Source: Bacteroidaceae bacterium
GTDB lineage: Bacteria > Bacteroidota > Bacteroidia > Bacteroidales > Bacteroidaceae
Length of the DNA stretch: 64,000 nucleotides
Direction: 5' to 3'
Assembly: GCA_017379075.1 (NCBI GenBank)
Contig: JAFNXL010000010.1
Location: 84,025 to 148,024 of the forward strand
The notes beneath the pieces are model-generated. The model was given only the letters and a program-made list of their open reading frames with translations, made no database searches and was not told where the DNA came from. Shown one piece after another: positions 53,701-61,190 of this stretch; position 1 is the first letter of the stretch; the number at the start of each line of letters is the position of its first letter. The translations under genes were made by a program, and so were the position numbers.

Positions 53701-54527
53701 ATTTCAGAATAGGTGGTGCTACCGGTATTGATTACGGTATAATAGTTCTGGCGGTCAGAGTTGGGGTTGGCTCCCTGATGAATGCTTCGGGGATCGCCTA
53801 CAGGATAGTGGCTGTGACCACTGAACACCACTGCCTGGGGATACTTGTTCAGGACAGGGTTCAGCACCTTCATACCCCATGAAGTTCCGTTTTCCCATTC
53901 TGCCCATGTACTATAGCATGTCCAACGGGGAGGAACGTGAGTGAACACGAAAATGGGCTTGCCAGGACACTCCTTGCTTGCCTGGTCCATAGCCTGCTCC
54001 AGCCATGCTACGGTTTCAGCGGGATAAGACGCAGTACCGTTGGCTGCATTGCTCGTATCAGAGTTGTTGCCACTGAACACACTAACTGAAATGAAAGGAT
54101 AGCCCTTGATTACGCGATAAGAATGGAAGGGATAGGCCTCGCCATTGTTGAAAGAAGCCAGGCCATTCTGGTAGTTGGCCTTTCCTTCGCCATTGTAGTT
54201 GTCATGGTTACCCATCATAAAGATGAATTCGCCCACGGGATTCTGGAAGGTTTCCGCATTGCCAAGCACAGAAACCAACTGCTCATACTGGTCGGGGTTT
54301 CCATTCTCAGTCAAGTCACCCACCACTGCCAATGCATCAAGGCTGCCATACGAACTGATGTTCTTCAGTGCCTGGGGCACCTTCACCATAGGGCCTTCTG
54401 CCACTTTGTTGCCGAAGTGGATGTCAGAGATGACGCCAAAGGTAAGCTTACCCTCATTCTGCGCCCATCCGCTCATTCCGGACATACATGCCAGTGTGGT
54501 CAAAACGAGTAAAAATTTTTTTCTCAT
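50781..54527 (-). CDS. Secreted metallophosphoesterase with three LamG-like domains and T9SS tail
   Basis: The 1248-residue protein starts with a signal peptide (LLVLTTLACMSGMSGWAQ). A calcineurin-like phosphoesterase follows at about 28-330 with FGVISDIHFG, VVGDLTENG, MGNHDN and FSGHSHY. An Ig/Fn-like region at about 370-470 comes next, then three concanavalin/LamG-type domains (about 480-680, 770-980, 1000-1210), each with a WYRI/WHRI...VYLDGKK core. The C-terminus is a T9SS type A tail (VYDLSGRKINAVKLQKGIYI, then basic residues). It is probably exported by SprA to the cell surface and may bind a carbohydrate while cleaving a phosphodiester. The substrate is unknown. Confidence 0.85.
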   Translation of the reverse strand: MRKKFLLVLTTLACMSGMSGWAQNEGKLTFGVISDIHFGNKVAEGPMVKVPQALKNISSYGSLDALAVVGDLTENGNPDQYEQLVSVLGNAETFQNPVGEFIFMMGNHDNYNGEGKANYQNGLASFNNGEAYPFHSYRVIKGYPFISVSVFSGNNSDTSNAANGTASYPAETVAWLEQAMDQASKECPGKPIFVFTHVPPRWTCYSTWAEWENGTSWGMKVLNPVLNKYPQAVVFSGHSHYPVGDPRSIHQGANPNSDRQNYYTVINTGSTTYSEIHPGAVNVGIHPAKFDYVTEGLIVTELEDGNIEIRRYDTYRNEEICAEQRWVLKAPFDGSMFEYADIRSKDDNPLNKSLYDGLPAPEFVEGAEVEAEPSAYDVKVLIPQAKDNDCVFRYDIRIKKDGSEMLAANLSVFSQFYLNSEMPEVLECVVDGLDPETDYVMEVVAYDSYENASEVQEVSFSTVVDDDPANDLPDYYELWTFEDESALLSSENTNAVFEPITINRKEVTVVEDAAAANIVSVAGPTEDNKAIFVPKLSGLKTLIFQEDSLKNYTLQMDVKVKDAGPYNGLLQADLTNNGDADCFIYKNTLGVHNLGYHGTINDNTWYRILFVNRDGEMNVYLDGKKISSAIDPRWNISGEGFFLLTDESNEMTDTELAEVAFWTVPLTDGQIRRLGKINTDEYADVLTPSVRLIDKNEFAISIRSNVSLTFDLPEWIEAVDVTPQFGLKDYQFRTKPMAEPGKRTGVITIESENLPAQEVQVTQITLGDDIPEATGAWTFDDPNDLLAGTGTATIYPAVKNVEGVFQIVETLSDAAIDPIPEGPTEGNGAICIPKFSYLWMKPNMEVEKLPDYTMMFDVRPETLDGYNALYKNNLLLNVDGSLFIKNAQVGVNTSGLGYNGALTQNKWHRIVVVIRDNYASVYIDGEKVGQSTGTREDIWALTQDVLFFGDNDGEEVLNDVAEIRYWDVPLQDAHIAQLGGVTQGEVEKEPIIDPISVWTFDDAENLLAGSGIAELQCAVKGEDGTPKTTDDYAAAGLVTIAGPTSENAALTVPVDTYLRMIHNDDRGVLESYSILMDIRPKKVSGFQALFQTKVNNEDDGAMFLKDNQIGINSAGLGYHNGIEAQKWYRVVMAVDNGYMNLYLDGRKLAGSKSADWNKWRMLESVLFFADNDGEEGVIDIAELRYWNESLTSSMVEQLGAVEVDGSGIGSIPAIKGENTVYDLSGRKINAVKLQKGIYIINGRKIVVR

Positions 54528-54607
54528 AAAAAATAATTATTAATAAAATTGGAACTTTGAAAGCATCGGAATTGCCCTCTCCTTGGAGAGAATAGGCAAA
54601 TGGAGTG

Positions 54608-54615
54608 CAAAATTA
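54608..54615 (-). promoter_or_regulatory. -7 box of the phosphoesterase-LamG gene
   Basis: TAATTTTG on the minus strand, about 80 bp upstream of the start. The -33 TTG is at 16 bp (54634-54632), within a dyad GTTCAAG/CTTGAAC (54629-54635 and 54642-54648), so the dyad overlaps the -33 region and may be an operator. Confidence 0.45.
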
Positions 54616-54728
54616 TGAAATAAAATTGGTTCAAGCCTCATCTTGAACTCTTTTTCATTTTAAAGATTGGAGAAATGTACTTTTTTGCACCTAAAATGAT
54701 TAAATTTTCTAACAAAGACTCACAACAA

Positions 54729-54754
54729 AGGGATGGTCAAAGCCTTCCATCCCT
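54729..54754 (-). terminator. Terminator of the GT2-radC-sufT-lpxH operon
   Basis: AGGGATGG (54729-54736) pairs with CCATCCCT (54747-54754) around a 10-nt loop, about 77 bp past the lpxH stop. On the minus strand CTTTGTTG follows, a modest T-run. Confidence 0.5.
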
Positions 54755-54830
54755 CCATAACTTAGGATTGTTCTTCAACCTGAATAATCCAAGAAAAAAG
54801 AACCGTTCTTATCAGGGATGCAGCACACCC

Positions 54831-55598
54831 CTACAGTTCTGTTTCGCCCTCAATATAACTTTCAAGGAAAAGATTTTCCCCATCAAAAACAGCATAGGTG
54901 AACTGGCTTATCCAATCGCCCAGAATAAGGACACGCGAAGTGCGGCTTAGCATGAGGTCCAATTCTATGTGACGGTGGCCGAACATGAAGTAGTTGACAT
55001 CAGGATGAGCCTTCAGGTAGTCCTTGGCATAGCATACAAGAGGTTCCTTGTTCTCGCCCATATAAGGAGGTTCGCCTCCCTGCTTCATGTGCTTCTGCCG
55101 GCTGTGCTTTGCCCATGCCAGTCCGAACGCCATTGCCCAACGCGGATGCAGACAGGCAAACATCCTCTGGCACAGTTTGTTGCGGAAAATGGAGCGGATG
55201 AGTTGGAACTTCCAATCCTTGTCGCCCAAACCGTCGCCATGTCCCATGTAGAAAATCTTGTCCGAAAGTTCCATCGTCATGGGACCGTGATGTACGATAA
55301 CGCCACATTCACGTTCCAGATAGTCAGTACACCAGATATCGTGGTTACCCACAAAGAAGTGTACCTCTACCCCATTGTCGGTCAGTTCGCTCACCTTGCC
55401 CAAAAAGCGTGTATATCCACGGGGAACCACCATGCGATACTCAAACCAGAAGTCAAACATGTCCCCCAACATATAGACAGCACTCGCCTTATCCTTGATG
55501 GCATCAAGGAAGCGCACCAACCGTCTTTCCTGCTGACGGCTGTGTGCGATGGCCAGACTGCCCAAATGGGCATCGCTTATAAAATAGATGTTCTTCAT
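54831..55598 (-). CDS. lpxH: UDP-2,3-diacylglucosamine hydrolase (LpxH-like)
   Basis: LpxH cleaves UDP-2,3-diacylglucosamine to lipid X and UMP in lipid A synthesis, at the inner membrane surface. The 255-residue calcineurin-like protein has ISDAHLGS, LGDMFDFWFEY, VGNHDIW, YMGHGDGLGDKDWKF and MFGHRHI, with the family pattern around the helical insert (LHPRWAMAFGLAWAK). It lies 10 bp after the SufT-like gene. Confidence 0.9.
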   Translation of the reverse strand: MKNIYFISDAHLGSLAIAHSRQQERRLVRFLDAIKDKASAVYMLGDMFDFWFEYRMVVPRGYTRFLGKVSELTDNGVEVHFFVGNHDIWCTDYLERECGVIVHHGPMTMELSDKIFYMGHGDGLGDKDWKFQLIRSIFRNKLCQRMFACLHPRWAMAFGLAWAKHSRQKHMKQGGEPPYMGENKEPLVCYAKDYLKAHPDVNYFMFGHRHIELDLMLSRTSRVLILGDWISQFTYAVFDGENLFLESYIEGETEL

Positions 55599-55608
55599 TT
55601 AAAGTCGC

Positions 55609-55923
55609 TTACATAAATCCCAACTCCAACTTGGCTTCCTCGCTCATCATGTCCTTGTCCCACTCGGGTTCGAACACCAGATTCACATCCACACGCGTCA
55701 GTCCGCTTATGGTTTCCAGTTTCTGCCGCACGTCCTCCATAATGAAGTCTGCCGCCGGACAATTGGGCGCGGTAAGCGTCATGTCCACGGCCAGTTCCGT
55801 GCAGTCGTCATTCAATTCTATACGGTAAATGAGTCCGAGGTCGTACACGTTTACCGGAATCTCCGGATCATACACGGTACGCAACATTTCTATCACTCGT
55901 TCTTGCATTTGTAGTTGTTCCAT
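55609..55923 (-). CDS. SufT/MIP18-family iron-sulfur assembly protein (DUF59)
   Basis: Small DUF59 proteins help mature Fe-S proteins. The 104-residue protein has the DPEIPVNVYDLGLIYRI motif and LTAPNCPAADFI, whose Cys is the conserved cluster or metal ligand. The same domain type begins the Mrp protein at 3718. It lies 5 bp after radC. Confidence 0.88.
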   Translation of the reverse strand: MEQLQMQERVIEMLRTVYDPEIPVNVYDLGLIYRIELNDDCTELAVDMTLTAPNCPAADFIMEDVRQKLETISGLTRVDVNLVFEPEWDKDMMSEEAKLELGFM

Positions 55924-55928
55924 AAATC

Positions 55929-56621
55929 TTAATCCATTAGTCCTTGGTCCTTGAAACTAAAATACCCCTGATCCGAAACGATAACGTGGTCCAGGAGCCT
56001 GATATTCATAATCCTGCATGCCTCGGCAAGCTGACGGGTCAGGTTTTTGTCCATTGTACTCGGTGTCAGGCTTCCACTGGGATGGTTGTGACACAACACA
56101 ATGGCCGTCGACTGGTTCCTTAGCGCAGCTTCCAGAATGAGACGTATGTCCACCGCAGATTCTGTAATTCCGCCACGCCCTACAAGGAACGTCCCCTTCA
56201 GCGTCAAATTGTTGCGCAACATCATCACATGACATTCCTCGTGAGGTAATTCCATCAGCATCGGCAGAAAAAAATCGGCAATGTCCCGGCTGCTCTCGAT
56301 CCGCTTCCTTTCCGTCGGTTCCTTCATGCGCCGGTTGCCCAGTTCGCAAGCCGCCATCAGGCACACAGCCTTGGCCGGGCCCACACCCTTGTAGGCGGTA
56401 AAGTCGTCAAGCCTCATCCGTCCCAGCGCCTGCAGGCTGCCACCGCAATCATTCAAGATGCGTCGCATCAGCTCCACCGCATTCTCATCGGCTGTGCCGC
56501 TACCTATGAGGATGGCAAGCAATTCCGCATCACTGAGCGCACGCGCCCCCTGGGCAAGCAGTTTTTCCCGGGGACGGTCCTCAACGGCCCACTGGTTTAT
56601 GTTGAGTTTATCTGTCATCAT
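55929..56621 (-). CDS. radC: RadC-family JAB-domain protein
   Basis: The 230-residue protein has an N-terminal helix-hairpin-helix region (FTAYKGVGPAKAVCLMAACE) and a C-terminal JAB/MPN metal-binding domain with CHNHPSGSLTPSTMD, matching HxHxSG...D. RadC was named for DNA repair, but its true enzymatic role is not settled. It shares one base with the end of the glycosyltransferase gene. Confidence 0.9.
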   Translation of the reverse strand: MMTDKLNINQWAVEDRPREKLLAQGARALSDAELLAILIGSGTADENAVELMRRILNDCGGSLQALGRMRLDDFTAYKGVGPAKAVCLMAACELGNRRMKEPTERKRIESSRDIADFFLPMLMELPHEECHVMMLRNNLTLKGTFLVGRGGITESAVDIRLILEAALRNQSTAIVLCHNHPSGSLTPSTMDKNLTRQLAEACRIMNIRLLDHVIVSDQGYFSFKDQGLMD

Positions 56622-57721
56622 TATTTATAGAATGACTTTTTGAACGCCTGCAGTTCCTCGTTCCTACCCATTACACAACGTGCCCACCAGGCACGGATGA
56701 AGCCTGTGCCATAGCCCAACAGTTGGATAAAAGAGGCCAACACAGACAACACACCAATCTTCAAACTGCGATTTAACATGGCAGAATCAATACAGATTAT
56801 GAGCGAAAAGAGCAACAGAGGAACAAGCGAAAGCAGCATGAGCACTCCTCCAAAAGCCATCACAGTAACTGGGCCGGTAATGCACTCGGTTCCTGCATCG
56901 GCTGCCCTATAGGCGGCGAAAGCACCAGTTCCAGTGACAAACAGACCTGCCAAAAACAACAGAAGCAGGCATGCCGTGCCCAAAGTGAACACCGCCGGCA
57001 GCAAATGCACCAGTTTCAAGGATTCGGGATGTCTTTTGTACAAGTTGATGCGGGCAATGCCCGAATTGTGTACTTGTTTGAAAAACTTCTTCAAATCTGT
57101 GCGGCGTTTGTGCCACACCCATGCCTTGGGGAACAGACGGCAGGAGGCTCCGCTCTTGAAGATGCGGATACTGAAGTCAATATCCTCACCAAAACGCATG
57201 TCGGAGAATCCGTCCAACTGCCGGTACAGCGTGGCCTGTATGCCCATGTTGAACGAACGGGGATAAAACTTGTCCATTTTCTTCTTTCCGCCGCGTATGC
57301 CACCGGTGGTAAAAAAGCTGGTCATGCTGTAATTGATGGCTTTCTGTACGGGCGTAAAGGACTCATGCGCACGGTCCGGTCCGCCGAAAGCGGCACAGGG
57401 GTTAGCGGAAAGTTCCTTCTCTATCTCTTCAAGATAAGTGGGCGGCAACACACAGTCGCTGTCAAGCACAATCAGGTATTCGCCCTGACTGCGCTCCGCT
57501 CCGTAGTTGCGACTCTGTCCCGGACCGGAATTAGGTTTCTGAAAGTATTTCAGGTCCAGATGCTTGGCATATTTCTGCACCACATCGGCACAAGTGACAG
57601 AAGAACCGTCCTCAACCACAATCACCTCCATGTCCTTATAGGTCTGCAAGGCAATGCTTTGCAACAGTTCATCCACCTCATCCGGGCGGTTATATACAGG
57701 TATAATCAGTGAATATTTCAT
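56621..57721 (-). CDS. Family 2 glycosyltransferase with C-terminal membrane helices
   Basis: The 366-residue protein starts MKYSLIIPVYNRPDEVDELL and shows the GT-A nucleotide-binding fold: VEDGSSVTCADV, GPGQSRNYGAERSQGEYLIV and the DxD-like LDSDCVLPP. Two to three hydrophobic helices follow at about 245-335. It likely elongates a cell-surface glycan at the inner membrane. I start at ATG 57721: the longer in-frame start at 57757 falls inside the promoter box. It is first in a four-gene operon with radC, the SufT-like gene and lpxH. Confidence 0.87.
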   Translation of the reverse strand: MKYSLIIPVYNRPDEVDELLQSIALQTYKDMEVIVVEDGSSVTCADVVQKYAKHLDLKYFQKPNSGPGQSRNYGAERSQGEYLIVLDSDCVLPPTYLEEIEKELSANPCAAFGGPDRAHESFTPVQKAINYSMTSFFTTGGIRGGKKKMDKFYPRSFNMGIQATLYRQLDGFSDMRFGEDIDFSIRIFKSGASCRLFPKAWVWHKRRTDLKKFFKQVHNSGIARINLYKRHPESLKLVHLLPAVFTLGTACLLLLFLAGLFVTGTGAFAAYRAADAGTECITGPVTVMAFGGVLMLLSLVPLLLFSLIICIDSAMLNRSLKIGVLSVLASFIQLLGYGTGFIRAWWARCVMGRNEELQAFKKSFYK

Positions 57722-57754
57722 TCCTTGTATGTGCTTTATAGCGGTATTTAAGTT

Positions 57755-57785
57755 CAAAGTTACAACTTATCCGTGAAAATACCAA
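57755..57785 (-). promoter_or_regulatory. Promoter of the GT2-radC-sufT-lpxH operon
   Basis: On the minus strand TAACTTTG (57762-57755) with TTG (57785-57783), spacer 20 bp. It decides the glycosyltransferase start, since initiation near 57748 excludes the ATG at 57757. Confidence 0.7.
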
Positions 57786-58073
57786 AAACAAGGGCATAAA
57801 AAGCGGAAGCACGGAAGAATCCGGCCCCTTCGGACTTTTCACCCAAATACACCGGCATTTTCAGACCGAAAACGTTGCCTTCAGCCTGCATTGAAGAACA
57901 AGCCAAGGTCCAAAGAATAAAGACTATTAACTGATATACATGCCATTGCGTTTACTATTTAAACTGATATAGGTAGACACATTTAGTAACAATTAAAAAT
58001 GAGTCTACCTATATCAGTATAAGACAAACATCTCGAAACAGATGAGACTTAAACTCAATTTTTCACCCTTTTA
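57786..58073. other. Intergenic region with a perfect 15-bp inverted repeat
   Basis: About 290 bp with no gene. CTGATATAGGTAGAC (57964-57978) and GTCTACCTATATCAG (58003-58017) are perfect inverted arms separated by 24 nt, and CATCT/AGATG (58029-58044) forms another small stem. The left part shows only a short TCCG/CGGA stem near 57810-57835. Confidence 0.55.
57964..58017 (-). terminator. Perfect 15-bp inverted repeat downstream of the barrel-like gene
   Basis: The arms CTGATATAGGTAGAC and GTCTACCTATATCAG flank a 24-nt A/T-rich loop. On the minus strand the stem is followed by TTTAAATAG. It may be the terminator of the M6-barrel gene pair, but the long loop and low GC leave room for an operator or a mobile-element end. 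Confidence 0.4.
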
Positions 58074-58589
58074 TCATTTAAATCTAAATCCAACGCCAAA
58101 CAACAGCGGGAGACCTTGGGTTCCAGCCCCTAATTCAAACTGACCAAACACAGTTTTGCCAAATGTTATGCCAACCGGTGACAACTGTGCAGCCGCAAAA
58201 CATTTCTTTATACCATTTGCATAACCAATACCAACGCTAGCTTTTGAGTATAATGTAAAACGAGGTTTACTAATCCATGTAAATCGAAACGTTGGCATTA
58301 CAGAAAAACATGAAACACGTTCACGTTCACCATCCTGCCCACATGAAAAATCTATTCTATCAGGACCATAAATAGCGGTTATGCCATATCCAAGATGTCC
58401 TGTATGCTGATATACATATTGAACAGACATCGGAAGCATAGAGAGCCCTACATATTTAAAATCAAGCGATGATATTGATAAAAAAACCGCCATATTCATA
58501 GTAACATCATGGCCTCTAAAGTCATTTTCTTTTGCTATGGAGGATAATGACATTGCACTAAGCAAAATCACCAAAATCACATTCTTCAT
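58074..58589 (-). CDS. Small secreted, probably beta-barrel, outer-membrane protein
   Basis: The 171-residue product has a signal peptide (VILVILLSAMSLSSIAKEN) and then alternating hydrophobic strands (HLGYGITAIYG, FTLYSKASVGIGYANGIK, TFGKTVFGQFELGAG) ending in FGVGFRFK, with the aromatic C-terminal strand expected of small outer-membrane barrels. No family is recognised. It lies 6 bp downstream of the M6 protease gene and is surely cotranscribed. Confidence 0.7.
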   Translation of the reverse strand: MKNVILVILLSAMSLSSIAKENDFRGHDVTMNMAVFLSISSLDFKYVGLSMLPMSVQYVYQHTGHLGYGITAIYGPDRIDFSCGQDGERERVSCFSVMPTFRFTWISKPRFTLYSKASVGIGYANGIKKCFAAAQLSPVGITFGKTVFGQFELGAGTQGLPLLFGVGFRFK

Positions 58590-58595
58590 AACTGC

Positions 58596-60920
58596 TTAAT
58601 TAACAGAGAATTTAAAATTCTTATCCCCAAGATTTATAATATAAATACCGGGACGAAGCAAAAAAGTATCGGAAGAACCGCCGTTCATATCCCTGTCATA
58701 CAGACACATGCCATTTAATGAACTTATACGAACTTTTGTATCTCTATCAACCTTGACATGCAGACCCTGGGAAACAGGATTTATTTTTGCAGAAGAGGAC
58801 AAGACTGACCGCAAGTCTGCCCCGGAATGTTCTACAACTTTCATATCATCTATGAACATACTGGAACCATAGTCTATATTACATTCTAATCCGAGCGAAA
58901 ATTCATTGATATTTTCTGGGATATTGGCTGTTAGTTGCATCCATGCGTCCTGGTTATTGATTCGTTCATTTATGGATTTGTCCACGACATTTCCATTTTT
59001 GTCATACAAATAAACCATCAAGGAATCTGATGCGTCCTCAAGTTTCGCATATTTACGTACTTTCAGGGATATTCTGTAATATTTCCCTGAGGCTAAAGAT
59101 ATTTTAGAGGTTTTAAGCATGCCACGCGTATGGTGTCTCCCCAGTCCGTTTTGTGATAGTGTAGAATATTTGGCATATCCTTTGCCACTGGCAGCTGCAG
59201 GTGATTGAGGCGTATCACCGTTTGACAACATAGTCCTCACTGTGAAGGCTCCGAATCCGGCAATGTCTTCATAGCTCCATGTTGAGGGCATCCTCATTTT
59301 CTCAAAGTTTTCTTGCCAAAAATATGTTTCTGTTGCATCTGTTCCACCTTCGATAGACTTGTTTCCATAGAAGAGTTTTATATTATTACCATCCCAGCTT
59401 ATATCTGTTAAGTTTATTCCGGTTTCTCTTCCACCAATTGTCAGTGCAGCAGGTATAGAGGCATCACTGAACTCCCTTTTATTGGCTGTTCCAGGGAACG
59501 GACATCCTGCACTGTTTATATTTCCGTATGTACTGGCTGAAGAAGAAGGTTTCTTATAAGTTGATGAGGCACATACCACATAACATTGTTGCGGAAAAGT
59601 AGAATTTATTGAATTTGTCCTGGCTTTACTCTCCAATTGCGGGCCTATATGGAATATCAACAAACCTTTACCAGGTTCTGCCCCATGAAAGTCCTTGTCT
59701 GTGCGGTTCTCCAACAAGAAATAATCGTTTTCTACTCCTGTATCTATTCTATATATGTTTCCTGGTTCCGTAGATTCCCCAATTGTATTGACAGTATCTG
59801 TCTCTAAGGATTTAGCGTCTGCCCATCCAAAATCATAGACTTTCACATAAGGGTTAAATCCAGCAGGAGATATACCATCGTTGTTCCAACTACCTTGTGC
59901 CATCACATCCCAAAGTCCGGTACCAAGATAGCTGCCCCCTTTTTCATAGTCCGTATCATAATAATCCATTGCTCCAAGCGCATGGCCTATTTCATGGCAA
60001 TGTACGCCAATACGAGAAATGCCTGCACCCCTGTTCTCCCTAAGTTCAGGTGCACACGAATATCGGTCCAGTTTCATTCCTTGCACCGTTATCACAGGAA
60101 ATGACATTTGATGTGCCCAAATGGCATTGGGAGAAGCTCCCGCTTCCTCACCATAACCAGCATATATGATATGTACATTGTCCACAAGCCCATCCCCGTT
60201 AGCATCATAGTCTGATAAGTCTACTTCTTGTATGGCATAATTGATAGCCTCCGTGAATAAAGTATAAGGGTTCTTATCATTACCACCCATCCCCGTATTT
60301 CCACCATAATATGACATGTTGTTTTGAGCCGTATAAGGACCTAACACATCGCTTTTCAATTCCAACTGCCCGTATGAAGCCCATAGGTAATAATCGTACA
60401 CGCTTCCCATTGCCCCATCATCCCTGTATCCAGGTTCGTTGAACAAGCGATAAAAGTCATCTTGCTTTTTTGTATATTTCGTATCCTTAAACTGCATCAG
60501 AATAATAAGAGCCTTTCTATTTCCTATGACTGGCATTTTTTGTGTATTGTGAGCTGAAGGCGACTTACAAATAAGGCCCACTTCTCGTTCATTTGCCATG
60601 GGAACAATTCCTTTCCTTGTACCTTTCAGAAATGTCCTTGCCTCTAACGAAAGTTTATCTGCTGAAGTCAATTTATATGCAGAAACCGCAACCTTTCCTT
60701 GCTTGTCTTCTTCCGCATAATACCACCCATTTGCAGTAGGAAGAATCGTATAGCCCTGCTCGTCTATGGCAAACTTACAATTTTCATCGCCTTTCAAGGT
60801 TAAAAAAACCGTATCATTGTCAGCCGTAACAATTGACAATTTATTAAAATATGCAGGCATTGCCCACAAATAATCCACAACTATATATGAGAACAATAGT
60901 ATTAAATATAATCGATTCAT
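58596..60920 (-). CDS. M6-family metalloprotease with T9SS tail
   Basis: M6 proteases (immune-inhibitor A type) are secreted zinc endopeptidases. The product, about 774 residues from ATG 60920, has a signal peptide (YLILLFSYIVVDYLWAMP), a propeptide-like domain, the zinc site CHEIGHALGAMDYYD, family motifs (GLLIFHIGPQL), a jelly-roll domain near WQENFEKMRMPSTWSYED, and a C-terminal T9SS type A tail (VRISSLNGMCLYDRDM, RPGIYIINLGDKNFKFSVN). The longer in-frame start at 61007 would put part of the leader upstream of the promoter box. Probably a surface or secreted protease exported by SprA. Confidence 0.87.
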   Translation of the reverse strand: MNRLYLILLFSYIVVDYLWAMPAYFNKLSIVTADNDTVFLTLKGDENCKFAIDEQGYTILPTANGWYYAEEDKQGKVAVSAYKLTSADKLSLEARTFLKGTRKGIVPMANEREVGLICKSPSAHNTQKMPVIGNRKALIILMQFKDTKYTKKQDDFYRLFNEPGYRDDGAMGSVYDYYLWASYGQLELKSDVLGPYTAQNNMSYYGGNTGMGGNDKNPYTLFTEAINYAIQEVDLSDYDANGDGLVDNVHIIYAGYGEEAGASPNAIWAHQMSFPVITVQGMKLDRYSCAPELRENRGAGISRIGVHCHEIGHALGAMDYYDTDYEKGGSYLGTGLWDVMAQGSWNNDGISPAGFNPYVKVYDFGWADAKSLETDTVNTIGESTEPGNIYRIDTGVENDYFLLENRTDKDFHGAEPGKGLLIFHIGPQLESKARTNSINSTFPQQCYVVCASSTYKKPSSSASTYGNINSAGCPFPGTANKREFSDASIPAALTIGGRETGINLTDISWDGNNIKLFYGNKSIEGGTDATETYFWQENFEKMRMPSTWSYEDIAGFGAFTVRTMLSNGDTPQSPAAASGKGYAKYSTLSQNGLGRHHTRGMLKTSKISLASGKYYRISLKVRKYAKLEDASDSLMVYLYDKNGNVVDKSINERINNQDAWMQLTANIPENINEFSLGLECNIDYGSSMFIDDMKVVEHSGADLRSVLSSSAKINPVSQGLHVKVDRDTKVRISSLNGMCLYDRDMNGGSSDTFLLRPGIYIINLGDKNFKFSVN

Positions 60921-60969
60921 ATACTGACAATTAGACATTATAAGAATAACGAACTTCACATGCGGGTTA

Positions 60970-60977
60970 CAAACATA
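60970..60977 (-). promoter_or_regulatory. -7 box of the M6 protease operon
   Basis: TATGTTTG on the minus strand, 50 bp upstream of the chosen start, with no clear -33 element. It supports the ATG at 60920. Confidence 0.4.
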
Positions 60978-61029
60978 GTAAAGAAACCGGAAAAATAAAT
61001 CCATCACATGGGCTTCGTAAAACGGGAAA

Positions 61030-61107
61030 AAGGTGGCTCTCGAAATTCTGAACTTATCGCATTTCTATCGTTATCATTGCCAACACAAGACTAACAGTAG
61101 AGCCACC
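61030..61107 (-). terminator. Large stem-loop ending in a T-run between the BACON and M6 genes
   Basis: AGGTGGCTCT (61031-61040) and AGAGCCACC (61099-61107) pair around a 58-nt loop. On the minus strand the stem is followed by TTTTTCCCG. It could be a second terminator of the BACON operon or the 3' end of a small RNA. Confidence 0.4.
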
Positions 61108-61137
61108 CTTAAGAAGTTTATATGTACAGCTAAATAC

Positions 61138-61165
61138 GCCAGCATCCTGATGAATCGATGCTGGC
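61138..61165 (-). terminator. Terminator of the BACON gene
   Basis: GCCAGCATC (61138-61146) and GATGCTGGC (61157-61165) form a perfect 9-bp stem with a 10-nt loop, 26 bp past the BACON stop. GTATTTAGC follows on the minus strand. Confidence 0.6.
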
Positions 61166-61190
61166 TATATATTTAATTAACTGAATTTCC

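Larger units (their letters stand above)
54528..54830. other. Intergenic region between LamG and lpxH genes
   Basis: About 300 bp without a gene. It holds the promoter of the LamG gene, the GTTCAAG/CTTGAAC dyad, the lpxH terminator at 54729-54754, and a weak dyad GGATT/AATCC near 54763-54790. No other signal is seen. Confidence 0.5.
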
